Of a stretch of DNA of 64,000 nt, positions 54,065-63,061 are shown in pieces. The translations under genes were made by a program, and so were the position numbers. Under the pieces are notes generated by a model that saw only the letters and a program-made list of their open reading frames with translations, was not told where the DNA came from and made no database searches. The stretch's first letter is position 1, and every line of letters begins with the position of its first letter. Location of the stretch: contig NC_007626.1 of assembly GCF_000009985.1 (NCBI RefSeq), forward strand, positions 4,817,789 to 4,881,788. The letters are read 5' to 3'. This stretch comes from Paramagnetospirillum magneticum AMB-1. Its GTDB lineage: Bacteria; Pseudomonadota; Alphaproteobacteria; Rhodospirillales; Magnetospirillaceae.

Positions 54065-54871
54065 ATGCAATCCGTGTCTGAGACACGCGAGGTCGTCGAC
54101 GGGCTTGAGGTCCGGCTTGCGGAAAGCGCGGCCGAGATTGCCGCTGCCCAGGCACTGCGCTACCGCGTCTTCTATCAAGAAATGGGGGCAAGGCCCACCG
54201 AGGCCATGCGCGCCCGTCTGGCTGACTTCGACGATTTCGATGCCGTTTGCGACCATCTGCTGGTCATCGACCGCGCCCGGGGGACAGGGGCGGCCGGAGT
54301 GGTCGGCACCTACCGCCTGATGCGCCGGACGGCGGGCGAGCGCTTTGGCCGCTTTTATACGGCGGGCGAATACGACATCTCCAATATCATCGCCAATGGC
54401 GGCCGCTTCATGGAACTGGGGCGCTCCTGCGTCGATGCCGGCTACCGCAACGGCGCCACCATGAAGAAGCTGTGGGACGGCATCGCCGCCTATGTCTTCG
54501 AAAACGGGGTCGAGTTGATGTTCGGCTGCGCCAGCCTGCCCGGCACCGACATCCAGGCCCTGGCCGGTCACCTGTCCTACCTTTATCACCACCATCTGGC
54601 GCCGGAGGACCTGCGGCCGCGCGCCCTGCCCCAGCTGCATGTGGACATGGCCCTGCTGCCCAAGGAGGCTCTTTCGCCGCGCCGGGCCTTGGCCGAGCTG
54701 CCGCCGCTGATCAAGGGTTACCTGCGCCTGGGCGGCTTCGTCGGCGATGGCGCGGTAATCGACCATCAGTTCAACACCACCGATGTTTGCGTCATGGTCA
54801 AAACCGACCTGGTTACCGCCAAGTACCGGGCCCATTACGACCGCACCATTCCCGGCTGGTCCGAGGAATAG
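54065..54871 (+). CDS. OlsB-like N-acyltransferase (GNAT/ornithine lipid type)
   Basis: 268 residues. The N-terminus EVRLAESAAEIAAAQALRYRVFYQEM matches the OlsB family, which acylates ornithine with a 3-hydroxyacyl-ACP to make lyso-ornithine lipid. FMELGRSCVDAGYRNGATMKKLWDGI is a core block. The next gene is a PlsC-like acyltransferase, the partner (OlsA) that adds the second chain. This pairing supports ornithine-lipid synthesis. The ATG at 54065 follows AGAGGGATC. A TTG at 54023 in frame is less likely. Confidence 0.72.
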   Translation: MQSVSETREVVDGLEVRLAESAAEIAAAQALRYRVFYQEMGARPTEAMRARLADFDDFDAVCDHLLVIDRARGTGAAGVVGTYRLMRRTAGERFGRFYTAGEYDISNIIANGGRFMELGRSCVDAGYRNGATMKKLWDGIAAYVFENGVELMFGCASLPGTDIQALAGHLSYLYHHHLAPEDLRPRALPQLHVDMALLPKEALSPRRALAELPPLIKGYLRLGGFVGDGAVIDHQFNTTDVCVMVKTDLVTAKYRAHYDRTIPGWSEE

Positions 54872-54877
54872 GCATCA

Positions 54878-55687
54878 ATGATTTCCACCCCCGTCGCCGT
54901 TTTGCGCTTCCTCGGCTTCGTGCTGTGGACCCTGGCGCTGCTGCCGCCCTTCCTGGTGCTGCGCCTGGTGTCGCGCCCCCGCATACCCGCCTACACCCGC
55001 TTCTACTGGAAGGGCGTGATGCTCATCATCGGCTACGACGCCGTGGTGCGGGGCCGGCCGCTGGAAGACGGCTCGCCGGTGCTCTACGTGGCCAACCACG
55101 CCAGCTATCTCGACATCATCGTGCTGGGCAGCCTGCTGCGCGGCTATTTCGTCGCCAAGAACGAAGTGGCGGGCTGGGCCGGTTTCGGCTTCCTGGCCCG
55201 GATCTCGCGCACCGTGTTCATCGAGCGCAAGCCCGGCGCCACGGCGCGGGAGCGCAATGGATTGCTCGACCGCTTCGACCTGGGCGAGTCGTTGATTCTG
55301 TTCGCCGAGGGCACCTCCAACGACGGCAACCATGTCGTTCCGTTCAAGAGCTCGTTCTTCTCGGTAGCGGAAGGCGAGGTGCGGGGCGCCGAAGGCATAC
55401 CGTGCACGGTAACGGTCCAGCCGGTCTCGGTGGCCTATACCAAGCTGGACGGCCTGCCCATCACCCGGGCGCTGCGCCCGCTCCTCGCCTGGTATGGCGA
55501 CATGACCCTGGCCGGTCACATGGTGGGCGCGCTGGGTCTGGGCCGCATCACGGTGGAGGTGGAATTCCATCCGCCGGTCAGCCTGGCCGAGTTCGGCTCG
55601 CGCAAGGTGCTCTCGGCCCATTGCCACAAGGTGATCAGCCACGGCCTGACCCGCATGCTGGCGGGGCGGCCGGCGGCGAATCCTTGA
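54878..55687 (+). CDS. PlsC-family acyltransferase (probable OlsA)
   Basis: 269 residues. Two N-terminal hydrophobic helices (about 8-32 and a weaker one), then acyltransferase blocks NHASYLD (HX4D intact) and FAEGTSNDG. It acylates lysophosphatidate or, given the OlsB-like neighbour six bases upstream, lyso-ornithine lipid. The block III FAEGTS in place of FPEGTR is seen in OlsA-type proteins. It acts at the inner membrane. Confidence 0.82.
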   Translation: MISTPVAVLRFLGFVLWTLALLPPFLVLRLVSRPRIPAYTRFYWKGVMLIIGYDAVVRGRPLEDGSPVLYVANHASYLDIIVLGSLLRGYFVAKNEVAGWAGFGFLARISRTVFIERKPGATARERNGLLDRFDLGESLILFAEGTSNDGNHVVPFKSSFFSVAEGEVRGAEGIPCTVTVQPVSVAYTKLDGLPITRALRPLLAWYGDMTLAGHMVGALGLGRITVEVEFHPPVSLAEFGSRKVLSAHCHKVISHGLTRMLAGRPAANP

Positions 55688-55736
55688 CTCCCGGTGCCCC
55701 GCTCCTTAACCATGAATTCCCCGGACGCGTAAAACA

Positions 55737-57049
<1,313 letters not shown>

Positions 57050-57053
<4 letters not shown>

Positions 57054-58030
57054 GCAACGGCGACACCTCCCTGATGCGCGAATTTCCCGACAACGCCCTG
57101 GCCCAGGTGCTGTTCGGCCCCCACAACGCCAACCTCGAGCGCATCGAGGGTCATCTGGGCGTGGGGCTGGACGTGCGCGGCAATACGGTGGCCATCTCGG
57201 GCACGCCGGACTCCGCCGCCGAGGCCGCCCGCATCCTGGACAGCCTCTATGCCCTGGCCAAGCGCCAGGGCCACCTGGAGACCCCCGACGTGGATTCGGC
57301 GGTGCGCATGGCCAAGCTTCCCGATGGCCACGAGGACGCCGCCGGCGATCTGGTCATCCGGACCCGGAAGCGTCATATCGCGGCCCGCACGCCGACCCAG
57401 GCGGAGTATATCCGCGCCCTGGGCGAGGCGCCGCTGACCTTCGGCCTGGGCCCTGCCGGCACCGGCAAGACCTATCTGGCGGTGGCCAAGGCTGTCTCCA
57501 TGATGGTGGCGGGCGAGGTGGACCGCATCATCCTGTCCCGCCCGGCGGTGGAGGCGGGCGAGCGTCTGGGGTTTCTGCCCGGCGACCTCAAGGACAAGGT
57601 CGACCCTTACTTAAGGCCGCTCTACGACGCCCTTTACGACATGCTGCCCGGCGATCAGGTGGCCAAGAAGCTGCTGGCCGGCGAGATCGAAGTGGCGCCG
57701 CTGGCCTTCATGCGCGGCCGCACCCTGGCCAATTCCTTCATCATCCTGGACGAAGCCCAGAACACCACCACCATGCAGATGCGCATGTTCCTGACCCGCA
57801 TGGGCGAGCATTCCCGCATGGTGGTGACCGGCGATGTCAGCCAGACCGATCTGCCCGCCGGCGTGCGTTCGGGTCTGGCCGACGCCATCCATATCCTGGA
57901 CGGCATCCAGGGCGTGCGCTTCGTGCGCTTTACCGATCGCGACGTGGTGCGCCACGATCTGGTGACCCGCATCGTGCGGGCCTACGATAAAGCCGACCGC
58001 GAGGCCAAGGGAAAGACCAGGGACCAATGA
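57050..58030 (+). CDS. phoH: PhoH-family ATPase
   Basis: 326 residues from GTG 57050. An N-terminal KH-like region (FGPHNANLERIEGHLGVGLDVRGN) is followed by the P-loop GPAGTGKTYLAVAKAV, then LGFLPGDLKDKVDPYLRPLYDAL and the Walker B ILDEAQNTTTMQMRMFLTR. PhoH is thought to be an ATP-dependent RNA-handling factor, and it works with YbeY in many genomes. Overlaps ybeY by four bases, so the two are coupled. Confidence 0.95.
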
Positions 58031-58521
58031 CCGTCACCATAGAGATCGCCGTCGACATCCCCTGCCCGGCCTGGACCGAGGCCATGCCCGATGCCGAGGC
58101 CCGCTGCGGACGTCTGGCCGCCATTGCCCTGGGCGCCGTCGACCTGCCCGACGGCGTGGTCGAGCTGTCCATCGTGCTGGCCGACGATGCCACGGTGCAG
58201 GGCCTCAACCGCGACTGGCGCGGCAAGGACCAGCCCACCAACGTGCTGTCCTTCGCCTCGCTGGACGACGAGGACGCGCCGGTGGTGCCGGGCGCGCCGC
58301 TGCTGCTGGGCGACGTGATCCTGGCCTTCGAGACCTGCGCCGCCGAGGCCCATGACCAGGGCAAGACTCTGGCCGACCATTTCAGTCATCTTGTTGTCCA
58401 TGGCGTCCTGCATCTGTTGGGCTATGATCACATGGACGACGAGGAGGCCGCCGAGATGGAAGCGCTGGAAACCACCCTGCTGGCGGCGCTGGGCATCGAC
58501 GATCCCTATGGAGAGCAATAA
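58027..58521 (+). CDS. ybeY: rRNA maturation endoribonuclease YbeY
   Basis: 164 residues. The metal motif HGVLHLLGYDH gives the three His ligands. The preceding NRDWRGKDQPTNVLSF segment is also conserved. YbeY trims rRNA 3' ends and takes part in ribosome quality control. ATGA overlap with phoH. The next gene, corC, starts seven bases after the stop, which is the typical order. Confidence 0.96.
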   Translation: MTVTIEIAVDIPCPAWTEAMPDAEARCGRLAAIALGAVDLPDGVVELSIVLADDATVQGLNRDWRGKDQPTNVLSFASLDDEDAPVVPGAPLLLGDVILAFETCAAEAHDQGKTLADHFSHLVVHGVLHLLGYDHMDDEEAAEMEALETTLLAALGIDDPYGEQ

Positions 58522-58527
58522 AGGTCC

Positions 58528-59493
58528 ATGAACGATCCTGGCAGTAGCCCGCCCCGCGACGGCGGGGCAAGCATCAAGAAAACGGGCGAAAGCCCGTCCC
58601 GCGACAGCGGGGCAACCCATAAGAAATCGGGCGAGGAATCGCTGTTCGGCACCATGCGTGGTTGGCTGAAGGGCCGCCGCCGCCCCAAGGGCGCCGAAAC
58701 CGTGCGCGACGCCCTGGAAGAGCTGATCGAGGACCGCGACAGCGCCGAAATCCCCATCGACGAGCACGAGCGCCAACTTCTCGGCAATATCCTTCACCTC
58801 CGGGACGTCACCGCCTACGACGTCATGGTGCCGCGCGCCGATATCGTGGCGGTGGAGGCCAAGACCTCCCTGGAAGCGCTGATCGCCCTGTTCATCGGCT
58901 GCGGCCATTCGCGTCTGCCGGTCTATCGCCGCTCCCTGGACGACGTCATCGGCATGGTCCACATCAAGGATCTGCTGGAGGTCATGGGCGAAGGCAAGCC
59001 GTTCAACCTGCCGCGGCTGGCTCGGCGCGTCCAGTTCGTGGCGCCCAGCATGCGGGTCACCGACCTGCTGCTGGAAATGCGGCTGAAGCGCTCGCATCTC
59101 GCCCTGGTGGTGGACGAGTACGGCGGCATCGACGGGCTGGTCACCATCGAGGATCTGGTGGAGCAGATCGTCGGCGAGATCGAGGACGAGCACGACCAGG
59201 ACGAAGAGCCGGAACTGACCCTCCGCGACGACGGCATCGTCGAGGCCGACGGCCGCACCCCCATCGCCGAATTCGAGGATTGCATGGGCGCGGTTCTGAC
59301 CGAGGAGGAACGGGAAGAGGTGGAAACCCTGGGCGGTCTGGTCTCCTTCGTCGCCGGCCGGGTGCCGTCGCGCGGTGAGCTGATCACCCATTCCGCCGGG
59401 CTGGAATTCGAGGTCCTGGACGCCGATCCCCGCCGGGTGAAGCGGGTGCGGGTCCGCCGCGTCGCCACCCCGGAACCGGTTGAGACGGAATGA
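58528..59493 (+). CDS. CorC/HlyC-family CBS-domain protein
   Basis: 321 residues. Two CBS domains (about 80-210) with DVMVPRADIVAVEA and a VTIEDLVEQIVGEIEDEHD segment, then a CorC_HlyC domain. The family is linked to Mg2+/Co2+ efflux, but this protein lacks membrane helices, as do other alphaproteobacterial TlyC/CorC proteins of the ybeY-lnt block. An unusual Ser/Lys-rich head with two 15-residue repeats (SPPRDGGASIKKTGE and SPSRDSGATHKKSGE) precedes the conserved part. The stop overlaps lnt by four bases. Confidence 0.88.
   Translation: MNDPGSSPPRDGGASIKKTGESPSRDSGATHKKSGEESLFGTMRGWLKGRRRPKGAETVRDALEELIEDRDSAEIPIDEHERQLLGNILHLRDVTAYDVMVPRADIVAVEAKTSLEALIALFIGCGHSRLPVYRRSLDDVIGMVHIKDLLEVMGEGKPFNLPRLARRVQFVAPSMRVTDLLLEMRLKRSHLALVVDEYGGIDGLVTIEDLVEQIVGEIEDEHDQDEEPELTLRDDGIVEADGRTPIAEFEDCMGAVLTEEEREEVETLGGLVSFVAGRVPSRGELITHSAGLEFEVLDADPRRVKRVRVRRVATPEPVETE
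58546..58635 (+). repeat. Two 45-bp tandem repeats inside corC
   Basis: Unit 1 (58546-58590) and unit 2 (58591-58635) encode similar 15-residue peptides. Each contains a palindrome (GCCCCGC...GCGGGGC at 58551-58568; CCCGC...GCGGG in unit 2). ACGGGC/GCCCGT at the junction (58582-58597) pairs as well. Confidence 0.75.
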
Positions 59494-60908
59494 CTCTCGA
59501 AGCCCTGGCCGCCCGCTTCCAGGCCCTCGCCGGCTGGCGGCGGCGCCTGTCCCTGATGGGGCTGGGCATCGTGGCGGCCAGCGCCCTGCCGCCCACCCAC
59601 GTCCTGCCGGTCCTGCTGATCGCCTTTCCCGCCATGGCCTGGAGCCTGGACGCCGCCACCACGCGGCGCGCCGCCTTTGGCGCCGGCTTCTGGTGGTCCA
59701 CCGGCTGGTTCGCCGTGGGACTGTACTGGATTTCCAACGCCCTGCTGGTCGACGCCATCCGGTTCGGCTGGATGATTCCGTTCGCGGTGTTCGGCCTGTC
59801 ATCCCTGCTGGCCGCCTTCAATGGGCTGGCCACCCTGGCCGTGCATCTGATGCGCCTGGGCCGGATCGCCCGCATTCCCGCCCTGGCGGCGGCGCTGACC
59901 CTGTCCGAGTGGCAGCGCTCGTGGGTGATGACCGGCCTGCCCTGGAATCCGGTGGGCTCGGTGTGGGATGTCAGCCTGCCCGTGCTGCAATTCGGCGCGC
60001 TGGGTGGCATCTGGGGCTTGTCCCTCCTGACCTATCTGGTGGTGCTGGCCCCCGCCTTGCTGAGCGCGCCCGGCAACCGTCGCACCGTCGCCGCCCTCAC
60101 CCTTGGCCTGCCCGCCGCGCTGTGGATCGGCGGTACCCTGCGCCTGGCGCAGAATCCAGAGGCCACCGTCCCCGAGATCAGGCTGCGTCTGGTCCAGGCG
60201 GCCGTGCCCCAGGCCAACAAGTGGCGCGACGACCAGCGCGAGGCCCATCTGCGCGACCACATCGCCCTGTCGCGGGGATCGGGATTCGAAGCGATCAGCG
60301 TGATGATCTGGCCCGAGACCGCCGTATCCTACTTCCTCGACCTGGACCGGCTCCACCGGCAGATGGTGGCCGCCGCCGTGCCACCCGGCGGATTGCTGCT
60401 GACCGGTGCGCCACGCATCACGCCCCGGGGGGTCGAGCCCTTCCAGATCTGGAACTCCCTGATGGCGGTTACCGGCTCCGCCGAGATCGCCGCCATCTAT
60501 GACAAGGTGCATCTGGTGCCCTTTGGCGAATACGTGCCCATGCGCGCCATCCTGCCCATCGACAAGATCACCCACGGCAGCACCGATTTCTCGGCCGGGC
60601 CGGGGCCGGTCACTCTCGATCTGCCTGGAATTCCGCCGCTGGCGCCGCTGATCTGCTATGAGGCGATCTTTCCCGGCGCCTTCATCGCCCGCGACCAGCC
60701 CCGGCCCGGCTGGATCGTCAACGTCACCAATGACGGCTGGTTCGGCCTGTCGTCCGGGCCGCATCAGCATCTGGCGGCGGCGCGCATGCGCTCCATCGAG
60801 GAAGGTCTTCCCCAGGCCCGCGCCGCCAACACCGGCATTTCGGCGGTGATCGACCCGGTGGGCCGACTGACCGCCCTGCTGCCCACTGGGCGAGCGGGGC
60901 GTCCTTGA
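59490..60908 (+). CDS. lnt: Apolipoprotein N-acyltransferase, frameshifted at the C-terminus
   Basis: 472 residues as read. N-terminal membrane helices, then the nitrilase-like domain with the catalytic triad regions WPETAVSYF (Glu), YDKVHLVPFGEY (Lys) and CYEAIFPG (Cys) and the NVTNDGWFG, QARAANTGISAV motifs. Lnt adds the third acyl chain to lipoproteins in the inner membrane. After LLP the frame reads TGRAGRP and stops. One base out of phase (from 60886) the expected tail LGERGVLDASLPQALPAP and a final hydrophobic helix continue to 61026. A single extra base near 60885 explains this. Confidence 0.9.
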   Translation: MTLEALAARFQALAGWRRRLSLMGLGIVAASALPPTHVLPVLLIAFPAMAWSLDAATTRRAAFGAGFWWSTGWFAVGLYWISNALLVDAIRFGWMIPFAVFGLSSLLAAFNGLATLAVHLMRLGRIARIPALAAALTLSEWQRSWVMTGLPWNPVGSVWDVSLPVLQFGALGGIWGLSLLTYLVVLAPALLSAPGNRRTVAALTLGLPAALWIGGTLRLAQNPEATVPEIRLRLVQAAVPQANKWRDDQREAHLRDHIALSRGSGFEAISVMIWPETAVSYFLDLDRLHRQMVAAAVPPGGLLLTGAPRITPRGVEPFQIWNSLMAVTGSAEIAAIYDKVHLVPFGEYVPMRAILPIDKITHGSTDFSAGPGPVTLDLPGIPPLAPLICYEAIFPGAFIARDQPRPGWIVNVTNDGWFGLSSGPHQHLAAARMRSIEEGLPQARAANTGISAVIDPVGRLTALLPTGRAGRP

Positions 60909-61026
60909 TGCTTCCCTGCCACAGGCCTTGCCGGCCCCTCTCTACAGCCGGTTCGGAAATATCATCCCAGGTTTGATGCTTCTGCTGACCAGTGTGGCGG
61001 TATTTTTTTTGCGGCGGTTGAATTAG
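60886..61026 (+). pseudogene. lnt: Out-of-frame C-terminal tail of lnt
   Basis: Read in the +1 frame from CTG 60886, the 46 codons give LGERGVLDAS... then PLYSRFGNIIPGLMLLLTSV ending FFLRRLN before TAG at 61024-61026. This is the normal Lnt end with its last transmembrane helix. It is separated from the main frame by one extra base (probably the A at 60885), through a true mutation or a sequencing error. The T run (about 61012-61019) just before the end is another error-prone site. Confidence 0.75.
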
Positions 61027-61087
61027 CGATTCAAGGCACATACATTGGGCATATGTCAATTGCGCTAAGCGTTTCCCGCGCCGCGTG

Positions 61088-61124
61088 TTGACTGTATGCA
61101 ATCGCGCACGTATGGTGCCCATAC
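61088..61124 (+). promoter_or_regulatory. Promoter and candidate operator of the Xre gene
   Basis: TTGACT (61088-61093) and TATGGT (61111-61116) are 17 bases apart, a fair sigma-70 promoter. The palindrome GTATGG-TGC-CCATAC (61110-61124) overlaps the -10 box. A bound repressor there would block transcription; the adjacent HTH gene is the natural candidate for autoregulation. Confidence 0.45.
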
Positions 61125-61174
61125 AACTGCCAGTACAGTGGGCGCCACACCCACAGACCTATTAGGACGCAGCC

Positions 61175-61669
61175 ATGGTCAAAAGCAATCGCAATTCCGC
61201 CCCTACCCACCGCGGGTCTTCCCGGGGTCGCCTTCCTTCGGGCCTGCCCAATCCCGTCGATATCCATGTGGGAGCGCGGGTGCGTCTGCGCCGCACCCTG
61301 ATGGGAATGAGCCAGGAGAAGCTGGGAGAGTCCATCGGCCTCACCTTCCAGCAGGTCCAGAAATACGAGCGCGGCGCCAATCGTATCGGCGCATCACGGC
61401 TGTTCGATCTGTCCCGGGTGCTGGATGTGCCGGTGTCGTTCTTTTTCGATGACATGGCCGAGACGGTCCAGGATCAGAGCCCGGTGGCCGTGGCACGCGG
61501 CACGTCCGGTCTGAACGAGGAACCCGCCAGTTTCGAGGCCGACCCCATGACCAAGCGCGAGACGCTGGAACTGGTCCGCGCCTATTACAGCATCACCGAT
61601 CCCCAGGTTCGCCGCCGGGTCTACGATCTGGCCAAGGCGCTGGCCGCCATCGGCGAAACCAAGAAATAA
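61175..61669 (+). CDS. Xre-family helix-turn-helix regulator
   Basis: 164 residues. A basic N-terminal extension (about 1-28) precedes the Cro/C1-type HTH: IHVGARVRLRRTLMGMSQEKLGESIGLTFQQVQKYERGANRIGASRL. A C-terminal region with TLELVRAYYSITDPQVRRRVYDLAKALA is typical of alphaproteobacterial regulators found between lnt and metK. Its target is unknown; its position suggests a link with metK. The long AT-rich upstream stretch (61027-61174) carries promoter and operator-like sites. Confidence 0.9.
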   Translation: MVKSNRNSAPTHRGSSRGRLPSGLPNPVDIHVGARVRLRRTLMGMSQEKLGESIGLTFQQVQKYERGANRIGASRLFDLSRVLDVPVSFFFDDMAETVQDQSPVAVARGTSGLNEEPASFEADPMTKRETLELVRAYYSITDPQVRRRVYDLAKALAAIGETKK

Positions 61670-61690
61670 CCCTTTGAAATTCTGGCTATT

Positions 61691-61730
61691 GGCCCGGGGG
61701 CGATTCGTCTTGACGAGTCGCCCCTTGGCC
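61691..61730 (+). terminator. Hairpin terminator after the Xre gene
   Basis: GGGGCGA (61697-61703) pairs with TCGCCCC (61718-61724), CGTC/GACG pairs inside, and GGCC on both outer sides can extend the stem. TT follows the inner stem. A second, smaller hairpin, CCCC...GGGG, follows at about 61742-61755. Confidence 0.6.
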
Positions 61731-61790
61731 TGTCAGAAGAACCCCCCGGAGGGGTGTGCCCGCTCCCGTGGAGATTTTGACCGCTTGCCG

Positions 61791-61878
61791 CCACGCTGAT
61801 TTCGGCTAAGTGGGTGCATCACGATGGCGCTCCGTTGCGTGTTGATGCCCCTGGTCCTAATTTTGGTTGGATCTAGGA
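61791..61878 (+). promoter_or_regulatory. Structured metK leader, candidate regulatory RNA
   Basis: CCAC (61791-61794) and GTGG (61810-61813) enclose CGCTGATTT. The GGG at 61812-61814 can instead join a strong hairpin GGGTGCATCACG (61812-61823) with CGTGTTGATGCCC (61838-61850), so the two stems compete. TCCTA (61855-61859) can pair with TAGGA (61874-61878), hiding the ribosome site. CGCTGATTT is also found in SAM-II riboswitches, but the rest of the motif was not found. Confidence 0.35.
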
Positions 61879-61888
61879 GGGCTTGCCC

Positions 61889-63055
61889 GTGTCCAAAAAG
61901 AATTTCCTCTTCACCAGTGAATCCGTGTCCGAAGGCCATCCCGACAAGGTCGCCGACCGGATTTCCGATGCCGTCGTCGATGCGTTCCTCGGTGCCGATC
62001 CCTATGCCCGCGTGGCCGTGGAGACCCTGGTCACCACCAACCTGATCGTCATGGCCGGCGAAGTGCGCGGCCCGGCTTCGGTCAACGCCGCCCTGATGGA
62101 CGAGCTGGCCCGCCACGCGGTCAAGGACATCGGTTACGAGCAGGACGGCTTCCACTGGAAGAACGCCGAGATCATCAACCGTGTCCACTCGCAGTCCGCC
62201 GACATCGCCCAGGGCGTCGACGCCGCCGGCGACAAGGACGAAGGCGCGGGCGACCAGGGCATCATGTTCGGCTATGCCTGCAACGAGACCCCGGTCCTGA
62301 TGCCGGCGCCCATCTACTACTCGCACGAGATCCTGAAGAGCCTGGCCGAGGCCCGCCATTCCGGCGCCGCCCCGCAGCTGCTGCCCGACTCGAAGAGCCA
62401 GGTCACCCTGGAATACCGTGACGGCAAGCCGGTCCGCGCCACCTCGGTGGTGGTCTCGCACCAGCATGTGGACGGCCTGTCCCAGGCCGACATCAAGGAA
62501 ATCGTCCGCCCGCACGTCAAGAACGTGCTGCCGGAAGGCTGGATGCCCGCCGAGGACCAGTTCTACGTGAACCCGACCGGCCGCTTCGTCATCGGCGGTC
62601 CCGACGGCGATACCGGCCTCACCGGCCGCAAGATCATCGTCGACACCTACGGCGGCGCGGCTCCCCACGGCGGCGGCGCCTTCTCGGGCAAGGATCCGAC
62701 CAAGGTCGACCGCTCGGCCGCCTATGCCGCCCGCTATCTGGCCAAGAACGTGGTCGCCTCCGGCCTGGCCGACAAGTGCGTGATCCAGCTCAGCTACGCC
62801 ATCGGCGTCTCCAAGCCGCTGTCGGTCTATGTGGACACCTCTGGCACCTGCAAGGTGGACGAGGACAAGCTGGCCGTGGTGCTGCAGCAGCTGGTCGACC
62901 TCAGCCCTCGGGGCATCCGCACCCATCTGGGCCTCAACAAGCCCATCTATGCCCGCACCGCGGCTTACGGCCATTTCGGCCGCAGCCCGGACGCCGATGG
63001 CGGCTTCTCCTGGGAGAAGACCGACCTGGTGGAGCAGCTCAAGAAGGCTTTCTAA
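61889..63055 (+). CDS. metK: S-adenosylmethionine synthetase
   Basis: 388 residues from GTG 61889, seven bases after AGGAGGG (a TTG at 61883 is too close to it). It makes SAM from methionine and ATP. Signatures: FTSESVSEGHPDKVADRISDA, GAGDQGIMFGYACNE, and the GGGAFSGKDPTKVDRSAAY loop, plus the ends of the catalytic site HFGR. The leader is structured. It is co-transcribed, at least partly, with trmB seven bases downstream. A strong terminator lies inside the start of trmB. Confidence 0.97.
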   Translation: MSKKNFLFTSESVSEGHPDKVADRISDAVVDAFLGADPYARVAVETLVTTNLIVMAGEVRGPASVNAALMDELARHAVKDIGYEQDGFHWKNAEIINRVHSQSADIAQGVDAAGDKDEGAGDQGIMFGYACNETPVLMPAPIYYSHEILKSLAEARHSGAAPQLLPDSKSQVTLEYRDGKPVRATSVVVSHQHVDGLSQADIKEIVRPHVKNVLPEGWMPAEDQFYVNPTGRFVIGGPDGDTGLTGRKIIVDTYGGAAPHGGGAFSGKDPTKVDRSAAYAARYLAKNVVASGLADKCVIQLSYAIGVSKPLSVYVDTSGTCKVDEDKLAVVLQQLVDLSPRGIRTHLGLNKPIYARTAAYGHFGRSPDADGGFSWEKTDLVEQLKKAF

Positions 63056-63061
63056 GCTTTC

